Notes under the pieces: generated by a model
Told to the model about the DNA's origin: nothing
What the model saw: the letters and a program-made list of their open reading frames with translations, nothing else
The model's database searches: none
From: Pedobacter sp. PAMC26386
GTDB lineage: Bacteria; Bacteroidota; Bacteroidia; Sphingobacteriales; Sphingobacteriaceae
Assembly: GCA_014302835.1 (NCBI GenBank)
Contig: CP060294.1
Location: forward strand, 868,001 to 932,000
Direction: 5' to 3'
Length of the DNA: 64,000 nucleotides
Program-made: the position numbers and the translations under genes
Part shown: piece after piece, positions 15,476-24,430 of the stretch
Position numbering within the stretch: position 1 is the first letter of the stretch
Layout: every line of letters begins with the position of its first letter

Positions 15476-16882
15476 TTATTCTTTGATTTCAGCTAAAGGA
15501 TTTTTATTCCAGTCTATTTTTGCTGAGAGGTACATCAGCGCGGCAACAATAACAAACAGACCAACACTTCCGAAAAGTAAAGCAAGGTCTTGCAACTGGA
15601 TAATCACATAGATAAATGCGTAAAATATAGTTAGGATACCAACAAAGATCATTGCTGCTTTTTTGTTCTTCAGCAAGGTGGCAATAAAAGTGCCGACTAA
15701 GGCAACCGTAGCTATGGAAGCAATCAGATAGGCAATATCAAAACCGACACGTTCACTAAATGAAAGTAACAGGGTATAATAGATAATCATTGCAGCACCT
15801 ATCAAAACATATTGTAAAAGATGTACTTTCTTTTTGTTCAGCAATTCTGTAAAGAAAAGAGAGATAAAGGTCAACATGATGATCAGGATTGAATATTTGC
15901 CGGAACGCATCGTTTTTTGATACTGGTCTACAGGGAGAATAAACTGCACGCCAAAAGTGGCATCTTTTGCCGCAGATTTAACTGAGGTCTGCTGTTTAAC
16001 TGGTGCATTGTACTCCAGTGTTGAATTTTCATTCGTCCACTGTTGTGAGAAAGGTCTGTTAAAATAAGGCATTTTCCAGGTTGCTGTAAAGGCCTTCTCA
16101 GAGATTGTTCTTTGCTCAGGAAGATACCGTCCGGTAAACTTTGGATTTCCCCAGCTTCCATCAATTTTTACAGTCGTGCTTTTTCCGATATGCAGAAAAG
16201 TGAGCGCATTACTTCCTCTTAAGTCAAGATCAAAGCTGAAATCCAGCCCTGTGTTTTTATGGGTGCTCAGGTCAGGCTGGATGATTAGGTTATTGGTAAA
16301 TAAAGCCAGATTAGCAAAATCTGGTTCAACTGCGTAGTCTTTATGATCCAGTTGAATGACCGGGTTGTTTTTTAAACCTTTTAAGTCACTGAGACCAATA
16401 TCCACTTTGGCTTTATCCCATTGTACCATAGCTGGGTTGATACCAGATTTTATCAATTCCAACGCACTGAATTTTCCTTTCACCTTGATCTTAGCGTTGT
16501 AAACTACGGCATCAAAGATTCCACGATGGAGCAATTGCGGTTCTGCTTTACCGACAATATCCAAGGTTTCCGGCAGAATGTAAATATTAGTCAACGCCTC
16601 TTTGTAACTAACTTTGCCAGAACTGTCTTTATGATTGACCATCGTCTTATAAGGAATGACTAGAATAGGACCTTCTACCAATTGACTACCCGACCATTTG
16701 TCGGATATTTCATCATTCACATCTTGCTGCCTGGCCTGCCTTTCTACAATTAAGTTCTCTATCAAATTGGAAGGAATAAGGAGGAGTAAAGTTAAAACCC
16801 CTATAAGACATAGTTTTACAATAATTGATTCCGAGAACCAGGCTCTGAAGCCACCTTGCTGTGTTGTTTGTTGATTGTTCAT
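15476..16882 (-). CDS. creD: CreD-family inner-membrane protein
   Basis: The 468-residue protein starts with a cytoplasmic tail, one membrane segment (about residues 22-42), then a long external domain with L-V-E-G-P-I-L-V-I-P-Y, Y-I-L-P-E-T-L and F-T-G-R-Y-L-P-E motifs, and a C-terminal block of five or six membrane segments (after about residue 325), matching CreD. CreD is an envelope-integrity protein of unknown mechanism, under CreBC in enterobacteria. No CreBC is present here; instead a small winged-helix protein and a membrane protein are encoded upstream. An ACTTTG-N5-CAAAGT dyad lies 18 bases before the start, the same as before the upstream pair, so the small regulator probably controls it. 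Confidence 0.92.
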   Translation of the reverse strand: MNNQQTTQQGGFRAWFSESIIVKLCLIGVLTLLLLIPSNLIENLIVERQARQQDVNDEISDKWSGSQLVEGPILVIPYKTMVNHKDSSGKVSYKEALTNIYILPETLDIVGKAEPQLLHRGIFDAVVYNAKIKVKGKFSALELIKSGINPAMVQWDKAKVDIGLSDLKGLKNNPVIQLDHKDYAVEPDFANLALFTNNLIIQPDLSTHKNTGLDFSFDLDLRGSNALTFLHIGKSTTVKIDGSWGNPKFTGRYLPEQRTISEKAFTATWKMPYFNRPFSQQWTNENSTLEYNAPVKQQTSVKSAAKDATFGVQFILPVDQYQKTMRSGKYSILIIMLTFISLFFTELLNKKKVHLLQYVLIGAAMIIYYTLLLSFSERVGFDIAYLIASIATVALVGTFIATLLKNKKAAMIFVGILTIFYAFIYVIIQLQDLALLFGSVGLFVIVAALMYLSAKIDWNKNPLAEIKE

Positions 16883-16899
16883 ATCTGTAGTTTAAAAGT

Positions 16900-16916
16900 A
16901 CTTTGAATTTCAAAGT
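16900..16916. promoter_or_regulatory. Operator-like dyad ACTTTG-aattt-CAAAGT before creD
   Basis: A perfect 6+5+6 inverted repeat 18 bases upstream of the creD start. The same arms and spacer length recur at 17864-17880. It is the probable binding site of the winged-helix protein encoded at 16935-17237. Confidence 0.7.
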
Positions 16917-16934
16917 GTAAGTAGAAAAAAAATA

Positions 16935-17237
16935 TTATCTCTTTTGTTGTTTAATTAAATTTTCAAGGGCCTCCAGATGTTTTTTGAATGCAGTAATCCC
17001 TTTGGCTGAAGCAGCGTATTGTGTATTGGGTTTACGACCAATAAAACTTTTATTGACGGTAATATATTCCTCTTTTTCCAATGCTTTTAAGTGGGAGGCA
17101 AGATTCCCGTCTGTTGCATACAACAGTTCTTTCAAGGCATTGAAGTCGTAATAGTTATTGGCAACCAGTACGCTCATAATTTGCAGGCGCAATCGGTTTT
17201 CAAAGGCCTTATCAAAGGATTCTAAAGAGATTTTCAC
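16935..17237 (-). CDS. Small winged-helix transcriptional regulator
   Basis: The 100-residue protein is one winged-helix domain of the kind found with CreD and membrane partners in Bacteroidota: F-D-K-A-F-E-N-R-L-R-L-Q-I-M-S-V-L, a middle helix F-N-A-L-K-E-L-L-Y-A-T-D-G-N-L-A-S-H-L-K-A-L and wing Y-I-T-V-N-K-S-F-I-G-R-K-P-N-T-Q-Y, ending in a Lys-rich helix. It starts with GTG at 17237, overlapping the stop of the upstream membrane gene as GTGA, so the two are translationally coupled. It most likely binds the two ACTTTG-N5-CAAAGT dyads and represses both its own operon and creD. Confidence 0.85.
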   Translation of the reverse strand: MKISLESFDKAFENRLRLQIMSVLVANNYYDFNALKELLYATDGNLASHLKALEKEEYITVNKSFIGRKPNTQYAASAKGITAFKKHLEALENLIKQQKR

Positions 17238-17854
17238 TGGTTGTATTTAAAGTGCATAATTGAACCATAAAGGATATGCAGGATACCAAATCCAAGAATC
17301 CAGAATACAATTCCATATCCGGGTAGGAGTGCAGCAATTAACCCCAATATAATCTCACTAAATCCAAGCCATTTGACATCCGAAAGAGTGTAATGACTAC
17401 CAGCTATCAGAGCAAGGCCATAAAAGATCAGGCAGGCAGAAGCTATAATCCCATAATCACCACGTAACAATAAGATCAAGATGAATAAACCACCCGTAGT
17501 TAAGGGGATAGCCATGTTAACAAGTAAACGTTTACTAACCGGGTTCCAGAATTTCTCGCCTTTTTTGCGTGCCTGTCGGATAGTTAACCAGATGCCGGTA
17601 ATTAAAGAAAGTACTAAAACAAACACGGCAATAATAGCTAATTGCCACAATACTTGAGGATCGCTGATGTAACTACTTCTGTATTGTAAGCCACCATGTT
17701 CATTGTAGACAATTTTGTAGCCTATAAAGGCTCCGATTATTGCATAGACTCCGGCCATGATTCCTGACAAACCACTTAGGGAAATGAACTTGGTAGAGCG
17801 TTCCATCAAATTACGGATAGAACTGAGCTCTGAATAAATATCTTCTTCTTGCAT
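17234..17854 (-). CDS. Six-segment integral membrane protein coupled to a winged-helix regulator
   Basis: The 206-residue protein begins M-Q-E-E-D-I-Y-S-E-L-S-S-I-R-N-L-M-E-R-S-T-K-F, a soluble helix, followed by about six hydrophobic segments (G-L-S-G-I-M-A-G-V-Y-A-I-I-G-A-F-I-G and later ones). I do not recognise a named family with a known function. The start at 17854 is preferred to a start at 17887 because the latter would place the 17864-17880 dyad inside the coding region. It may sense the membrane or hold the coupled regulator, but that is inference from gene order. Confidence 0.75.
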   Translation of the reverse strand: MQEEDIYSELSSIRNLMERSTKFISLSGLSGIMAGVYAIIGAFIGYKIVYNEHGGLQYRSSYISDPQVLWQLAIIAVFVLVLSLITGIWLTIRQARKKGEKFWNPVSKRLLVNMAIPLTTGGLFILILLLRGDYGIIASACLIFYGLALIAGSHYTLSDVKWLGFSEIILGLIAALLPGYGIVFWILGFGILHILYGSIMHFKYNQ

Positions 17855-17863
17855 TTTAAAAGA

Positions 17864-17880
17864 ACTTTGAGTTGCAAAGT
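17864..17880. promoter_or_regulatory. Operator-like dyad ACTTTG-agttg-CAAAGT before the membrane/regulator operon
   Basis: A perfect 6+5+6 inverted repeat 10 bases upstream of the start codon at 17854, with arms identical to the creD dyad. The spacer differs in sequence, so the arms are what is conserved. Confidence 0.7.
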
Positions 17881-18013
17881 AAAACATAAAGATTTAATTG
17901 TGCAAGAATTATTTGATAGTTTTTTGCTTAGGTTATATCTGATCTAATTGATGTATTTGAAATTCTGTTTATAAACGATTAGATTTAGGTTTTTTAATTA
18001 AAAGAGATTCTGT

Positions 18014-18487
18014 ATGAACAAATTAATCTGCCTGATATTTTTAGGTGTTTCTTCCTCAAGTGTTGCTCAGGAAGTCTCAAAACCTGTAAAATTTTTTAAT
18101 CCGGCTACTGTGTCAACTGCAAAAGGATATAATCAGGCAGTTGAAATTGATTTGGGTTCAAGTAAGATGATCATGCTCTCCGGTCAGGTTCCTTTAAATG
18201 AAGAAGGAGAATTGGTAGGAAATAATGATTTGTCTAAACAGACGGAACAGGTTTTTGTAAATATCAAACATATCCTTGAAGAGGCAGGTGGATCAATGAA
18301 TGACCTGGTGAAACTTAATTATTACCTGACCAATGTCTCAGAGATCAAGCTGCTGCGTGAAGTCAGGGATAAATTCATCAATATCAAGACTCCGCCTACC
18401 AGTACGCTTGTAGAAGTGAATAAGCTTTTTAGAGCTGATATTCTCATTGAGATAGAAGCTACAGCGGTTATTCCTAAAAACAAATAG
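18014..18487 (+). CDS. Exported Rid-family (YjgF/YER057c/UK114) protein
   Basis: The 157-residue protein has a signal peptide (likely cut after Ala18, S-V-A|Q) and a single Rid domain: I-M-L-S-G-Q-V-P-L-N, Q-T-E-Q-V-F-V-N-I-K-H-I-L-E-E-A-G-G, V-K-L-N-Y-Y-L-T-N and the C-terminal P-P-T-S-T-L-V-E-V-N-K-L ... I-E-I-E-A-T-A-V. RidA enzymes deaminate reactive enamine intermediates and need an Arg just before the T-V strand; here that place reads P-T-S-T, so the Arg is absent and this is probably another Rid subgroup. Export is unusual for the family. It is a second exported Rid domain about 4 kb from the flavodoxin fusion. Confidence 0.85.
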   Translation: MNKLICLIFLGVSSSSVAQEVSKPVKFFNPATVSTAKGYNQAVEIDLGSSKMIMLSGQVPLNEEGELVGNNDLSKQTEQVFVNIKHILEEAGGSMNDLVKLNYYLTNVSEIKLLREVRDKFINIKTPPTSTLVEVNKLFRADILIEIEATAVIPKNK

Positions 18488-18547
18488 ATTTTTATTGTTA
18501 AGGTATACTGTTTTTGATTAAGTCTATGGAATTAGTGGACTAATAAC

Positions 18548-18555
18548 TACATTTG
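18548..18555 (+). promoter_or_regulatory. -7 box TACATTTG in the long leader of the second susC
   Basis: An exact TAnnTTTG in the 340-base gap 18488-18827. It would start a leader of about 270 bases that contains the small ORF at 18613-18669. Confidence 0.5.
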
Positions 18556-18612
18556 TGGCATATTTAACAAAGCGTTCAAATGACGTTACTATCAATTCCT
18601 AATTTAATAAGC

Positions 18613-18669
18613 ATGAAATCCGTTTTATTTCCTCCTCTTAATGCAGCAATTCGTTGTTGTCTCCAGTAA
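18613..18669 (+). CDS. Candidate leader peptide (18 residues, Cys-Cys)
   Basis: An ATG ORF reads M-K-S-V-L-F-P-P-L-N-A-A-I-R-C-C-L-Q and stops at 18669, within the leader of the second susC. Two tandem Cys codons (TGT TGT) sit near its end, as in leader peptides that sense charged tRNA-Cys. A short GCCC-ataa-GGGC hairpin follows at about 18681. Its length makes chance possible, and translation is not shown. The rest of 18488-18827 holds CCGG repeats around 18740-18772 and no other ORF that I would call. Confidence 0.35.
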   Translation: MKSVLFPPLNAAIRCCLQ

Positions 18670-18827
18670 ATTCTTTCTGCCCATAAGGGCCTGATTTCCT
18701 TTATTCTTAACCATTATTGAATCAGCGGCATGATGACCGGAGGAATCTCTATGTCAAAAAAACCGGGATTTGATTAGTTCTGAGTGATGGCTTTCTTATC
18801 ATTAATTAATCAAACACACAATTGATC

Positions 18828-21785
18828 ATGAATCTAAAATTTACTAAATTTTTATTATTTGCCGTACTCTTATTATTTGTGCCGCGGCTGTTATTTGCAC
18901 AAAATATCAACATTTCGGGCCAGGTTAAATCTGTCATTGACGGATTAGGAATACCTGGTGTCTCTGTTTCTCTGAAAGGTGGAAAAGGAATCACCACTAC
19001 AGACAGCAACGGAAATTATACGGTCAGTGTATCAGCTTCTTCAGTTTTAATTTTTCGGGCAATCGGTTTTTTAACCCAGCAGGCTGAGGTCTCCAAAAAT
19101 GGCCCGCTGAATGTTCAGCTCGCCGAAAATGTCGCTTCTTTAGATGAGGTAGTGGTTTCCGGACTGGCTTCGAGTATTAAAAGGTCTAATCTTGCCAATG
19201 CAGTAACTACGATTTCTGCGAAAGAATTAACAGGTACTACACCACCGCAAACGCTGGACAAGGCATTATATGGAAAGGTTCCTGGGGCCAATATCAGGGC
19301 AAACAGTGGAGCACCTGGTGGTGGTATTTCTGTTCAGTTGAGAGGAATAAGCTCTTTACAGGGGGCTTCTCAGCCTTTATATATCATTGATGGCGTTTAT
19401 TTAAACAATAGTACTTTGAGAACGGGACGTGGTTCATTGACCGGTGCAAGTCAGGGTGAAGATGATGGCGCAAATAGAATTGCGGATATTAATCCGGATG
19501 ATGTAGAGAGTGTAGAGGTATTGAAAGGGTCATCGGCCTCTGCTATCTATGGAACAAGAGCAAATGCTGGGGTAATCATTATCACGACCAAAAAAGGTAA
19601 AGCGGGTAAAACCCGGGTGAGTTTAAGCCAGGATGTTGGTTTCTCTAAAATACAGCGTTTTGTTGGTAGTGCACCATGGAATGAAGATAAGATTAAGTCG
19701 TATTTTCCTGCTTCGGCACAGCCCGAAGAATTAAAACGTTACCAGAATGCGGTAACGAATAATGGTATTACTGATTATGAAAAGCTGATTTACGGAGAAA
19801 CACCTATTCTGTGGAATAGCAATTTAAGTATCTCTGGCGGAAATGATAAAACTAAGTTCTATGTTTCCGGAAATGCAGCAAAAGAGAATGGTATTATCAA
19901 GTATACAGGTTTTGATAAAAAATCTATTCGTTTAAATCTTGACCATAAATTCAATGACTGGGTAAATTTCTCCATTACTTCTAATTATCTGAATTCAAAT
20001 AGTGACCGTGGTTTTACGGGCAATGAAAATGAGTCAGGAACCAGTTTAGGTTATATCATCGGCTATATGCCCAATTATTTTAATCCAAGGCCTGTGAATG
20101 GGGTTTATCCGGATAATCCGTATTCGGAAAATCAAAACCCATTGGAGTTGAGAGATAAAGCGATTAATAATTCTAAAATCAACAGATTTATTCAATCGGC
20201 AAATCTGAATGTTTTCTTATTGCAGAAAAAGGATGCGAATTTAAAGCTGGCTTTGCAGGGTGGAGTAGATTACCTGGGCAGCCGTAGTAAGCAGTATTTT
20301 CCGGATAATATACAGTCTCAAAAAAGTCTGCCTAATCCTGGGGATATCGTATTGGGTAATGAAACTGATATTAATGCGAATGTTCAGGCCTTTTTAATTT
20401 ATGGCCAGCAGGTCAATAAAGTACATTTCAATACACAGGTTGGCGCCGTGTTTTTACAAACACAGTCAAATTCGGTACTTAACAGGGGGAGAGGACTGGT
20501 TGCTGCGCAGCAAAATATTCAGCAAGCGGCTATACAATCGCTTTTGCAGCAATGGGACCAGAAGGTTAAAGATTTTGGTATGGTAGCCCAGGAGGAGATT
20601 AACTATGATGATAAAGTGATTACTACACTGGGTGTTCGTTTTGATAAATCTACATTGAATGGGAACTCGAATAAGTTTTATGCTTTCCCTAAAGCATCGG
20701 TAGCGGTTAACCTGACAAAATTTGATTTCTGGAAATTGCCAGCGGTGAGTCAGTTGAAATTACGTGCGGCTTATGGCCAAACTGGTGGTGTACCTAGTTT
20801 TGGAGATATTTATACTTCACTTAACCCTATTGTTAGTGGTGGTCAGGTTGGTTCTGTGGTTTCTTCTACGGCTGGAAATCCGGATATTAAACCAGAACGT
20901 GCAGGTGAACTGGAATTAGGTGCTGACATTGGGTTTTTGAATGATCGTATCGTCCTGGAAGGTACTTATTATAATAAAAAAGTAACTGATTTGATTCAAA
21001 CACTTACGCTTGCTGGCTCGGGTGGGGTGACCACTAAAAAGGTTAATGCCGCAGATTTAGTAAACCATGGGGTGGAGTTTGCACTTAGTGGTACGCCATT
21101 CTCCAGTAAGAATTTTACCTGGAGCAGTCGTGTACTCTTCTGGAAAAACACGAGCAAGATTACTAAATTGGAAGTACCATCTTATACGACCGGGGTTTAC
21201 GGACCAAGCTATGGTACTTACCTGATTAAAGAAGGATTTTCTCCAACCACCATTGTAGGAGTACCACAAATAGGTAAAGGTGACTATACGATTTATGGGA
21301 ACTCTCAGGCCGATTTTCAGGCTTCGTGGAGTAACACGATTTCTTTCCTGAATGGATTTACTTTTTCTTCACTGATTGACTGGAAAAAAGGGGGGGATAT
21401 TATGAATATCACTTTATACAATACGGATAATGGTGGAACTTCTCCAGACTGGAATGAGGATTATAATCATAATGGTATTCCTAATGGAAAAGACAGACAG
21501 GGAACCGGAGCTGGGGTCTATGTTCAGGATGCTGGTTATGTGCGTTTGAGAGAGGTTGCATTAAGCTATAACTTACCACAGGCATTTACACAGCGGGTTT
21601 TCAAAAAGGCAATTCAGAATGTTCGTTTTGGGGTTTCTGCCAGTAATTTATTCCTGATCACCAAGTATAAAGGCTATGATCCTGAGGTTTCAAGTTTTGG
21701 AACGAATGCAATTAATACAGGTACTGATCTGTTTAATTATCCTTCATCAAAACGGTTTTTATTGAATGTAAGAGTAGAGTTTTAA
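18828..21785 (+). CDS. SusC/RagA-type TonB-dependent outer-membrane receptor
   Basis: The 985-residue protein has a signal peptide (R-L-L-F-A|Q, about residue 24), a carboxypeptidase-regulatory-like domain (I-S-G-Q-V-K-S ... G-I-P-G-V-S-V-S-L-K-G, to about residue 105), a plug with L-D-E-V-V-V-S-G-L-A and the R-G-I-S-S-L-Q-G ... P-L-Y-I-I-D-G-V and A-S-A-I-Y-G-T-R-A-N-A-G-V-I-I-I-T-T-K-K-G motifs, and a long barrel ending R-V-E-F. It lacks the extra N-terminal signalling domain, so no anti-sigma link is expected. The ATG at 18828 is used rather than a TTG two codons earlier. It pairs with the SusD 18 bases downstream. Its substrate is unknown; a strong terminator separates it from the rhamnose operon. 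Confidence 0.93.
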   Translation: MNLKFTKFLLFAVLLLFVPRLLFAQNINISGQVKSVIDGLGIPGVSVSLKGGKGITTTDSNGNYTVSVSASSVLIFRAIGFLTQQAEVSKNGPLNVQLAENVASLDEVVVSGLASSIKRSNLANAVTTISAKELTGTTPPQTLDKALYGKVPGANIRANSGAPGGGISVQLRGISSLQGASQPLYIIDGVYLNNSTLRTGRGSLTGASQGEDDGANRIADINPDDVESVEVLKGSSASAIYGTRANAGVIIITTKKGKAGKTRVSLSQDVGFSKIQRFVGSAPWNEDKIKSYFPASAQPEELKRYQNAVTNNGITDYEKLIYGETPILWNSNLSISGGNDKTKFYVSGNAAKENGIIKYTGFDKKSIRLNLDHKFNDWVNFSITSNYLNSNSDRGFTGNENESGTSLGYIIGYMPNYFNPRPVNGVYPDNPYSENQNPLELRDKAINNSKINRFIQSANLNVFLLQKKDANLKLALQGGVDYLGSRSKQYFPDNIQSQKSLPNPGDIVLGNETDINANVQAFLIYGQQVNKVHFNTQVGAVFLQTQSNSVLNRGRGLVAAQQNIQQAAIQSLLQQWDQKVKDFGMVAQEEINYDDKVITTLGVRFDKSTLNGNSNKFYAFPKASVAVNLTKFDFWKLPAVSQLKLRAAYGQTGGVPSFGDIYTSLNPIVSGGQVGSVVSSTAGNPDIKPERAGELELGADIGFLNDRIVLEGTYYNKKVTDLIQTLTLAGSGGVTTKKVNAADLVNHGVEFALSGTPFSSKNFTWSSRVLFWKNTSKITKLEVPSYTTGVYGPSYGTYLIKEGFSPTTIVGVPQIGKGDYTIYGNSQADFQASWSNTISFLNGFTFSSLIDWKKGGDIMNITLYNTDNGGTSPDWNEDYNHNGIPNGKDRQGTGAGVYVQDAGYVRLREVALSYNLPQAFTQRVFKKAIQNVRFGVSASNLFLITKYKGYDPEVSSFGTNAINTGTDLFNYPSSKRFLLNVRVEF

Positions 21786-21803
21786 AATTAAAAATATAAT
21801 CAA

Positions 21804-23156
21804 ATGAAGATTCAACCTATTATAACTTATATAACATTTGCGAGTGTTTTATTAGTCGCTTCGTGCAAACTGGATAATATTCCTGATCCAAATAATCCAT
21901 CGATAACGAGTGTAACCAACAATGCGAATACAGCACAGTTACAAAATCTGGTTACTGGCCTGGAATCCAGAAGTAAAGATTATGTTGCAGCAGCCCAGAA
22001 TGTGTTTGGTACATTTGGCAGAGACGTCTGGTATTTTAATTCGAGTGACTCCAGGAATATTCAGTTCTGGCTTGGACTGGATGGTAGAAAACCAGACGCG
22101 GATTTCTATGGCGTAAATAGTATCTATGTCAGTCCTTATCAAACGATTAAACAAGCTAATGTTTTAATCAGTGCAGTGAATAATACTTCCGTGGTGAATG
22201 CTGAACAAAAGCTTGCTTATACTGGTTTTGCTAAAACTATACAAGGTTACCAGTATCTGATCCCGGCCAATTCGCAATATCAAAATGGTATCCGGATAGA
22301 TGTTTCCAATGAGTTGAAGCCGGGTCCTTTTGTGTCTTATGAGGAGGCTTTAAAGGCTATTCAGGGGGTTCTGGCTGCGGGTTATGCAGACCTAACGAAA
22401 GCGGGTACAACTTTACCATTTAAACTAAGTTCGGGTTATGCGCCTTTTAGTTCACCTGCTGGTCTGGCTAAAGTTAACCGTGCACTGGCTGCAAGAACTG
22501 CGATTTATCAAAAGGACTGGCAAGTTGCGCTGGATGCGTTAAACCTTTCGTTTTTCAGCTTAACTGGTGATCTTGACTTGGGACCTGCTCATGTTTATGG
22601 TGCCCCGCCTGAACCATTTAATCCGTTTTTCTATGTATTAAATGCGAATGTGAGTAATTTACCTGTTGTACATCCTTCTTTTGTTCAGGATGCTTTGCCT
22701 GGTGATTCAAGGATTACTAAAAAGATCTTTGTGCGGACTACACCTTTAATTAATACAGTGGGGACAATACCTTTATCCAGTTTATACCAGGATAAACGCT
22801 GGGCAAATAATACTGCACCGATTCCTTTTATCAGAAATGAAGAACTGATTTTAATTTATGCAGAAGCATCTGCCCAGTTAGGTCATTTTGAGGATGCGGT
22901 AACGGCCATCAACAGAATCAGAATCTCTGCTAACTTAGCTCCATACACAGGCGAAAAGAATCTGGATGCATTGATTCCTGAAATTTTGTTCCAGAGAAGA
23001 TATTCTTTATGGTTTGAACCTGCTGGTCACAGATGGTTTGATCTAAGAAGATATAATCGTTTGAACGAAATCAATGTGAAGCTGGATGCCGGAAGTGTAT
23101 TCACGCAATTAGAAAGACCTTCAAGTGAGGTTAACTGGGATGCTTTTAATAAGTAA
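21804..23156 (+). CDS. SusD/RagB family nutrient-binding lipoprotein
   Basis: The 450-residue protein has a lipobox with Cys21 (V-A-S-C-K-L-D), an N-terminal SusD-like region with N-P-S-I-T-S-V, and the C-terminal R-N-E-E-L-I-L-I-Y-A-E-A, A-I-N-R-I-R and F-E-P-A-G-H-R-W-F-D-L-R-R motifs of the RagB family. It is the surface partner of the receptor encoded just upstream. It is followed by a 19-base-pair terminator stem, so the unit is a simple susCD pair with no enzyme gene attached. A ligand cannot be assigned. Confidence 0.92.
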   Translation: MKIQPIITYITFASVLLVASCKLDNIPDPNNPSITSVTNNANTAQLQNLVTGLESRSKDYVAAAQNVFGTFGRDVWYFNSSDSRNIQFWLGLDGRKPDADFYGVNSIYVSPYQTIKQANVLISAVNNTSVVNAEQKLAYTGFAKTIQGYQYLIPANSQYQNGIRIDVSNELKPGPFVSYEEALKAIQGVLAAGYADLTKAGTTLPFKLSSGYAPFSSPAGLAKVNRALAARTAIYQKDWQVALDALNLSFFSLTGDLDLGPAHVYGAPPEPFNPFFYVLNANVSNLPVVHPSFVQDALPGDSRITKKIFVRTTPLINTVGTIPLSSLYQDKRWANNTAPIPFIRNEELILIYAEASAQLGHFEDAVTAINRIRISANLAPYTGEKNLDALIPEILFQRRYSLWFEPAGHRWFDLRRYNRLNEINVKLDAGSVFTQLERPSSEVNWDAFNK

Positions 23157-23172
23157 GTACTGAGAGGACTTA

Positions 23173-23225
23173 ATCGTTTTGGAGAGAATTATGATAGTAA
23201 TTCTCTCCAAAACGATCTTTTTCTT
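23173..23225 (+). terminator. Strong intrinsic terminator after the second susCD pair
   Basis: A perfect 19-base-pair stem (23173-23191 with 23198-23216), loop TGATAG, then CTTTTTCTT. It isolates the susCD pair from the rhaT promoter region at 23226-23332. Confidence 0.92.
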
Positions 23226-23332
23226 CGGGAATTTCATCATAAATGTGACCTGGAGCAGGACAGTAAATAACAGTTGAAAGATTTTAAAAGCTTAATATCG
23301 TTTAATTATTCTAACCAGATATTTAAACGTTT

Positions 23333-24409
23333 ATGCAAATTATTTTTGGAGTTATATTCCATTTCACCGGGGGCTTCGCTTCTGGAAGTTTTTATATCCC
23401 CTATAAAAAAATTAAGGGCTGGGCGTGGGAAAGCTACTGGATTATCGGTGGTCTCTTTTCCTGGCTGATTGCTCCACCTTTAGCCGCTTATCTCACTATC
23501 CCCGGTTTTGGGGAAATTATCAAACATACAAACGGTGCAATCATAGGCCTGACTTATTTCTTTGGAATTCTCTGGGGAATAGGAGGGCTTACTTATGGTT
23601 TAGGTGTTCGGTATCTGGGTGTTTCACTAGGCAGTTCAATCATTCTAGGTATGAGCTCTGTATTTGGTGCATTACTTCCCTCTATCTATTATGATATTTA
23701 TCCGAAAGCGGGAAAAGATACTTTTACTGATTTGATAAGCAGTTCCTGGGGCCAACTGGTAATTCTGGGTCTACTGGTCTGTATTGCTGGCATTTTTATC
23801 TGTGGAAAAGCTGGGATAATGAAGGAAAAAGATCTGGCCGCACAAAAAGAGACTCAGGAAAGTGCCGAATTTAAAATAGGATTGGGATTAACTGTAGCTG
23901 TTATTTCAGGAATATTGAGCGCTTGTTTTGCTTTTGGTATTGACGCTGGTAAGGATATGGCTCATGAAGCTAATACGTTATGGAAAGTTCATCATTCCGG
24001 ACAAGGGGAGTTTCTTTACCAGAACAACGTAACGTATGTGGTGATCTTATGGGGCGGGTTAACTACTAATTTTCTCTGGTGCATGCTTCTGAATGCACGG
24101 AATAAAACATTCAAAGATTATTCAAATAAAGAAGTGCCACTGCTCTCCAATTATATTTTCGCAGCACTTGCCGGGATCACCTGGTTCTTACAATTTTTCT
24201 TTTATGGAATGGGCGAAAGTAAGCTGGGAAACGGGGCTAGCTCCTGGATCCTGCATATGGCATTTATTATTCTGGTAGCCAATGTATGGGGACTTGTGTT
24301 CAAAGAATGGACGGCTGTGCGTAAGAAAACTTTCAGGACAGTATTGCTTGGTATTGTATTTATTATCGCTTCTATTCTGATCGTAGGTTATGGAAATTCA
24401 ATTAAATAG
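23333..24409 (+). CDS. rhaT: L-rhamnose/proton symporter
   Basis: The 358-residue protein has ten hydrophobic segments and RhaT features: the opening I-I-F-G-V-I-F-H-F-T-G-G-F-A-S-G-S-F-Y-I-P, K-K-I-K-G-W-A-W-E-S-Y-W near residue 31, I-P-G-F-G-E-I, G-I-L-W-G-I-G-G-L-T-Y-G-L, and W-F-L-Q-F-F-F-Y-G-M-G-E-S-K-L-G late in the chain. It brings rhamnose across the inner membrane with a proton. It is first in an operon whose next genes encode the whole cytoplasmic rhamnose pathway, 21 bases downstream. A perfect TAAACGTTTA palindrome at 23324-23333 overlaps the start codon and could be a regulatory site. Confidence 0.95.
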   Translation: MQIIFGVIFHFTGGFASGSFYIPYKKIKGWAWESYWIIGGLFSWLIAPPLAAYLTIPGFGEIIKHTNGAIIGLTYFFGILWGIGGLTYGLGVRYLGVSLGSSIILGMSSVFGALLPSIYYDIYPKAGKDTFTDLISSSWGQLVILGLLVCIAGIFICGKAGIMKEKDLAAQKETQESAEFKIGLGLTVAVISGILSACFAFGIDAGKDMAHEANTLWKVHHSGQGEFLYQNNVTYVVILWGGLTTNFLWCMLLNARNKTFKDYSNKEVPLLSNYIFAALAGITWFLQFFFYGMGESKLGNGASSWILHMAFIILVANVWGLVFKEWTAVRKKTFRTVLLGIVFIIASILIVGYGNSIK

Positions 24410-24430
24410 TCACAAAAAATATCAAATAAT

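Noticed and set aside
18822..23156. Second susCD pair as part of the rhamnose locus
   Set aside because: A 19-base-pair terminator separates it from rhaT and it has its own long leader, so a rhamnose role is not supported.
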